Assembly (NCBI RefSeq): GCF_032854445.1
Contig: NC_088304.1
Coordinates: 13,901,704-13,965,703, forward strand
DNA: 64,000 bases
Source of the DNA: Liolophura sinensis
Lineage: Eukaryota; Mollusca; Polyplacophora; Chitonida; Chitonidae
Reading direction: 5' to 3'
Shown: piece after piece, positions 1-64,000 of the stretch
How the letters are laid out: the number at the start of each line of letters is the position of its first letter
Numbering within the stretch: the stretch's first letter is position 1
Translations under genes and position numbers: made by a program
The notes under the pieces: model-generated
Seen by the model: the letters and a program-made list of their open reading frames with translations, nothing else
Database searches by the model: none
What the model was told of the DNA's origin: nothing

Positions 1-620
1 GTGGACAACCGTGTATACATATTCCTCTTTCATCTGTAGAAGTAACTTCAATGCATAAAACTTAATGGCAACTTTTTGAATAGATAAAATGCTTATGTAC
101 TAAATAAACTTGAGAACTAACTTACAGGGTGGAGGAGAGGTTGTAACCGGGTCAGACACATCACAATGGATTCCAAAAGTGTAATATCACTACACGACTC
201 CAATGGCTGTCAGAGAACAAGAATAGTCAAAAGATATTTTTATAAGCATGAAACAATATTTTTTAAATATCAGGGAAAGTGGCTAATATGTAATTCTTTA
301 CCTAAACAGGTTGGAACACATTTCCAGTTACATGTTGCTACATGTACTTGATTACAAAAACGACTAATTCAATCTCTTTTTATTGATATTTCTAACATCC
401 TGATTAGGATCTTCAAGAATAAAAATCTCATTCAAAGTGATGTCAGTTTTTCCTGAAAATTTGTATGAAGCAGAAATGCGTTATTTGCACCCAAAGGGGA
501 GATAGCCACACCTCGTGACACTGCATGGCATAACGTGTAGATATGTACATGCTTGGGGTTTGACAATGTTTCAGTCATATGACGAGGAGGAGTCATTAGG
601 CATGTGAGTCTGTGCCACCA

Positions 621-775
621 AGGTCTGACAGCAACCTGTGGATGGCCGTGGGTTTCCCCCGGGCTCTGCCCAGTTTCCTCCTACCATAATGCTGGCTGCC
701 GTCGTATAATTGAAATATTCTTGAGTACGGCGTAAAACACCAATCAAATAAATAAATAAATAAATAAATAAATCA
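621..775 (+). repeat. tRNA-headed SINE, 5'-truncated copy
   Basis: This copy has the SINE body (GTGGGTTTCCCCCGGGCTC, CACCATAATGCTGG, TTCTTGAGTACGGCG) and ends in an (AAAT)n tail. The tRNA-like head is missing. It is antisense to NF1 and lies about 70 bases past the donor of window exon 50. Confidence 0.9.
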
Positions 776-846
776 ATCTAAAAGGTGGACATTCTAACTG
801 TTAGGCCACTGAAGCCGTCAGAAGAATAGTAGAAGATGTGATTTAC

Positions 847-63460
<62,614 letters not shown>

Positions 63461-63464
63461 CTGA

Positions 63465-64000
63465 AAACACAAAATGTACACTTTAACTCTGCGTATCTGT
63501 AATAATCTGAACACAACTCAGTGGAAATATCATACAACACGTCATTAAGGTAAATTTATTTAGCGGCTCTCCTGTTGTTGGTGAACCCACAAAAAAAAAA
63601 AAGAAAAGAAAATACAATACTACAAAGCTGTTGGTTTAGATCACAGTTAATAATATCTCCTCACAAAATAAATAAAGATACAATAAAATAAAAACTTAAC
63701 GTTTTTATAAGATTACTTCTGTGCTGAGAACATTAATTATTTATGCTTCAAGAACTTAGTACAGATCCTACTTTGTTTGGTGATGATTAAGTCATGAGGT
63801 ACATGGTATCCGATGATATACCCTGAACGTGGTCTCCTGACAGCTCAATTTCACTCTAGCGAACAATGATGTACAATGATAGTGTTCACAATAAAAAAAA
63901 AAAGAAAACACGTACAGGAAGTATATCTGTTCCACAGGTCATCTTGACCTTCTCACTCGTTTAAAATGTCGAGTGAGTTGTCGAGTGGCATGTGCTAAGA
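63465..64000. other. upstream intron sequence: nothing recognised
   Basis: AT-rich intron upstream of window exon 1. The preceding coding segment of the family (human CLINISKYKFSLVISGL region) was looked for on the minus strand and not found, so it lies outside. Confidence 0.6.

Noticed and set aside
1-840. Further C-terminal NF1 exon below window exon 50
   Set aside because: No minus-strand frame resembles the expected ALESCLKGPD segment; the next exon must be outside the window.

Overview
This is eukaryotic, AT-rich, intron-dominated DNA from an invertebrate, most likely a mollusc or another lophotrochozoan. The organism call is an inference from two things: the protein sequence of the gene, and a tRNA-headed SINE present in more than 30 copies whose body (GGTGTTTTACGCCGTACTC ... 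GGTGGGAGGAAACCGGG) resembles SINEs I associate with molluscan genomes. No bacterial or viral genes are visible. Almost the whole window is one gene on the minus strand, the neurofibromin (NF1) orthologue, a Ras GTPase-activating protein. I traced 50 consecutive coding exons plus one alternative exon, about 6.3 kb of coding sequence or roughly 2,100 codons. They run from close to the N-terminus (63460) to the HEAT-like region after the Sec14-PH module (847). The first exon or exons lie above 64000 and the C-terminal exons lie below position 1. Every junction is GT-AG, and reading-phase bookkeeping closes at every junction except inside the exon at 11511..11647. Layout in transcript order: N-terminal helical region 63460-57225; cysteine/serine-rich and tubulin-binding regions 55075-33153; GAP-related domain (GRD) 33236-18714, with the arginine-finger exon at 31286..31473; Sec14-PH module 18230-11511; post-PH helical repeats 11205-847. 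No gene nested in an intron was found. Three things stand out. (1) The GRD segment carrying the FLRF-NPA motif exists as two homologous exons of identical phase, 26779..26903 and 25449..25582. They look like a mutually exclusive pair, because including both breaks the frame. It is the same stretch of the GRD where human NF1 carries its regulated cassette exon 23a. (2) Several minisatellites are tandem copies of exon edges: an acceptor plus exon start (exon 41278..41449, about 30 copies of 73 bp, and exon 25449..25582, 4-5 copies) or an exon end plus donor (exon 16597..16734, about 13 copies, and exon 40625..40764, 3 extra copies). They place large numbers of decoy splice sites beside real exons. 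(3) The exon at 11511..11647 is one base short of its expected length and carries an apparent frameshift near the end of the PH-like domain. The introns also hold full-length SINEs with target-site duplications, minisatellites that began inside SINE copies, a TTAA-flanked piggyBac-type MITE and a smaller terminal-inverted-repeat family.
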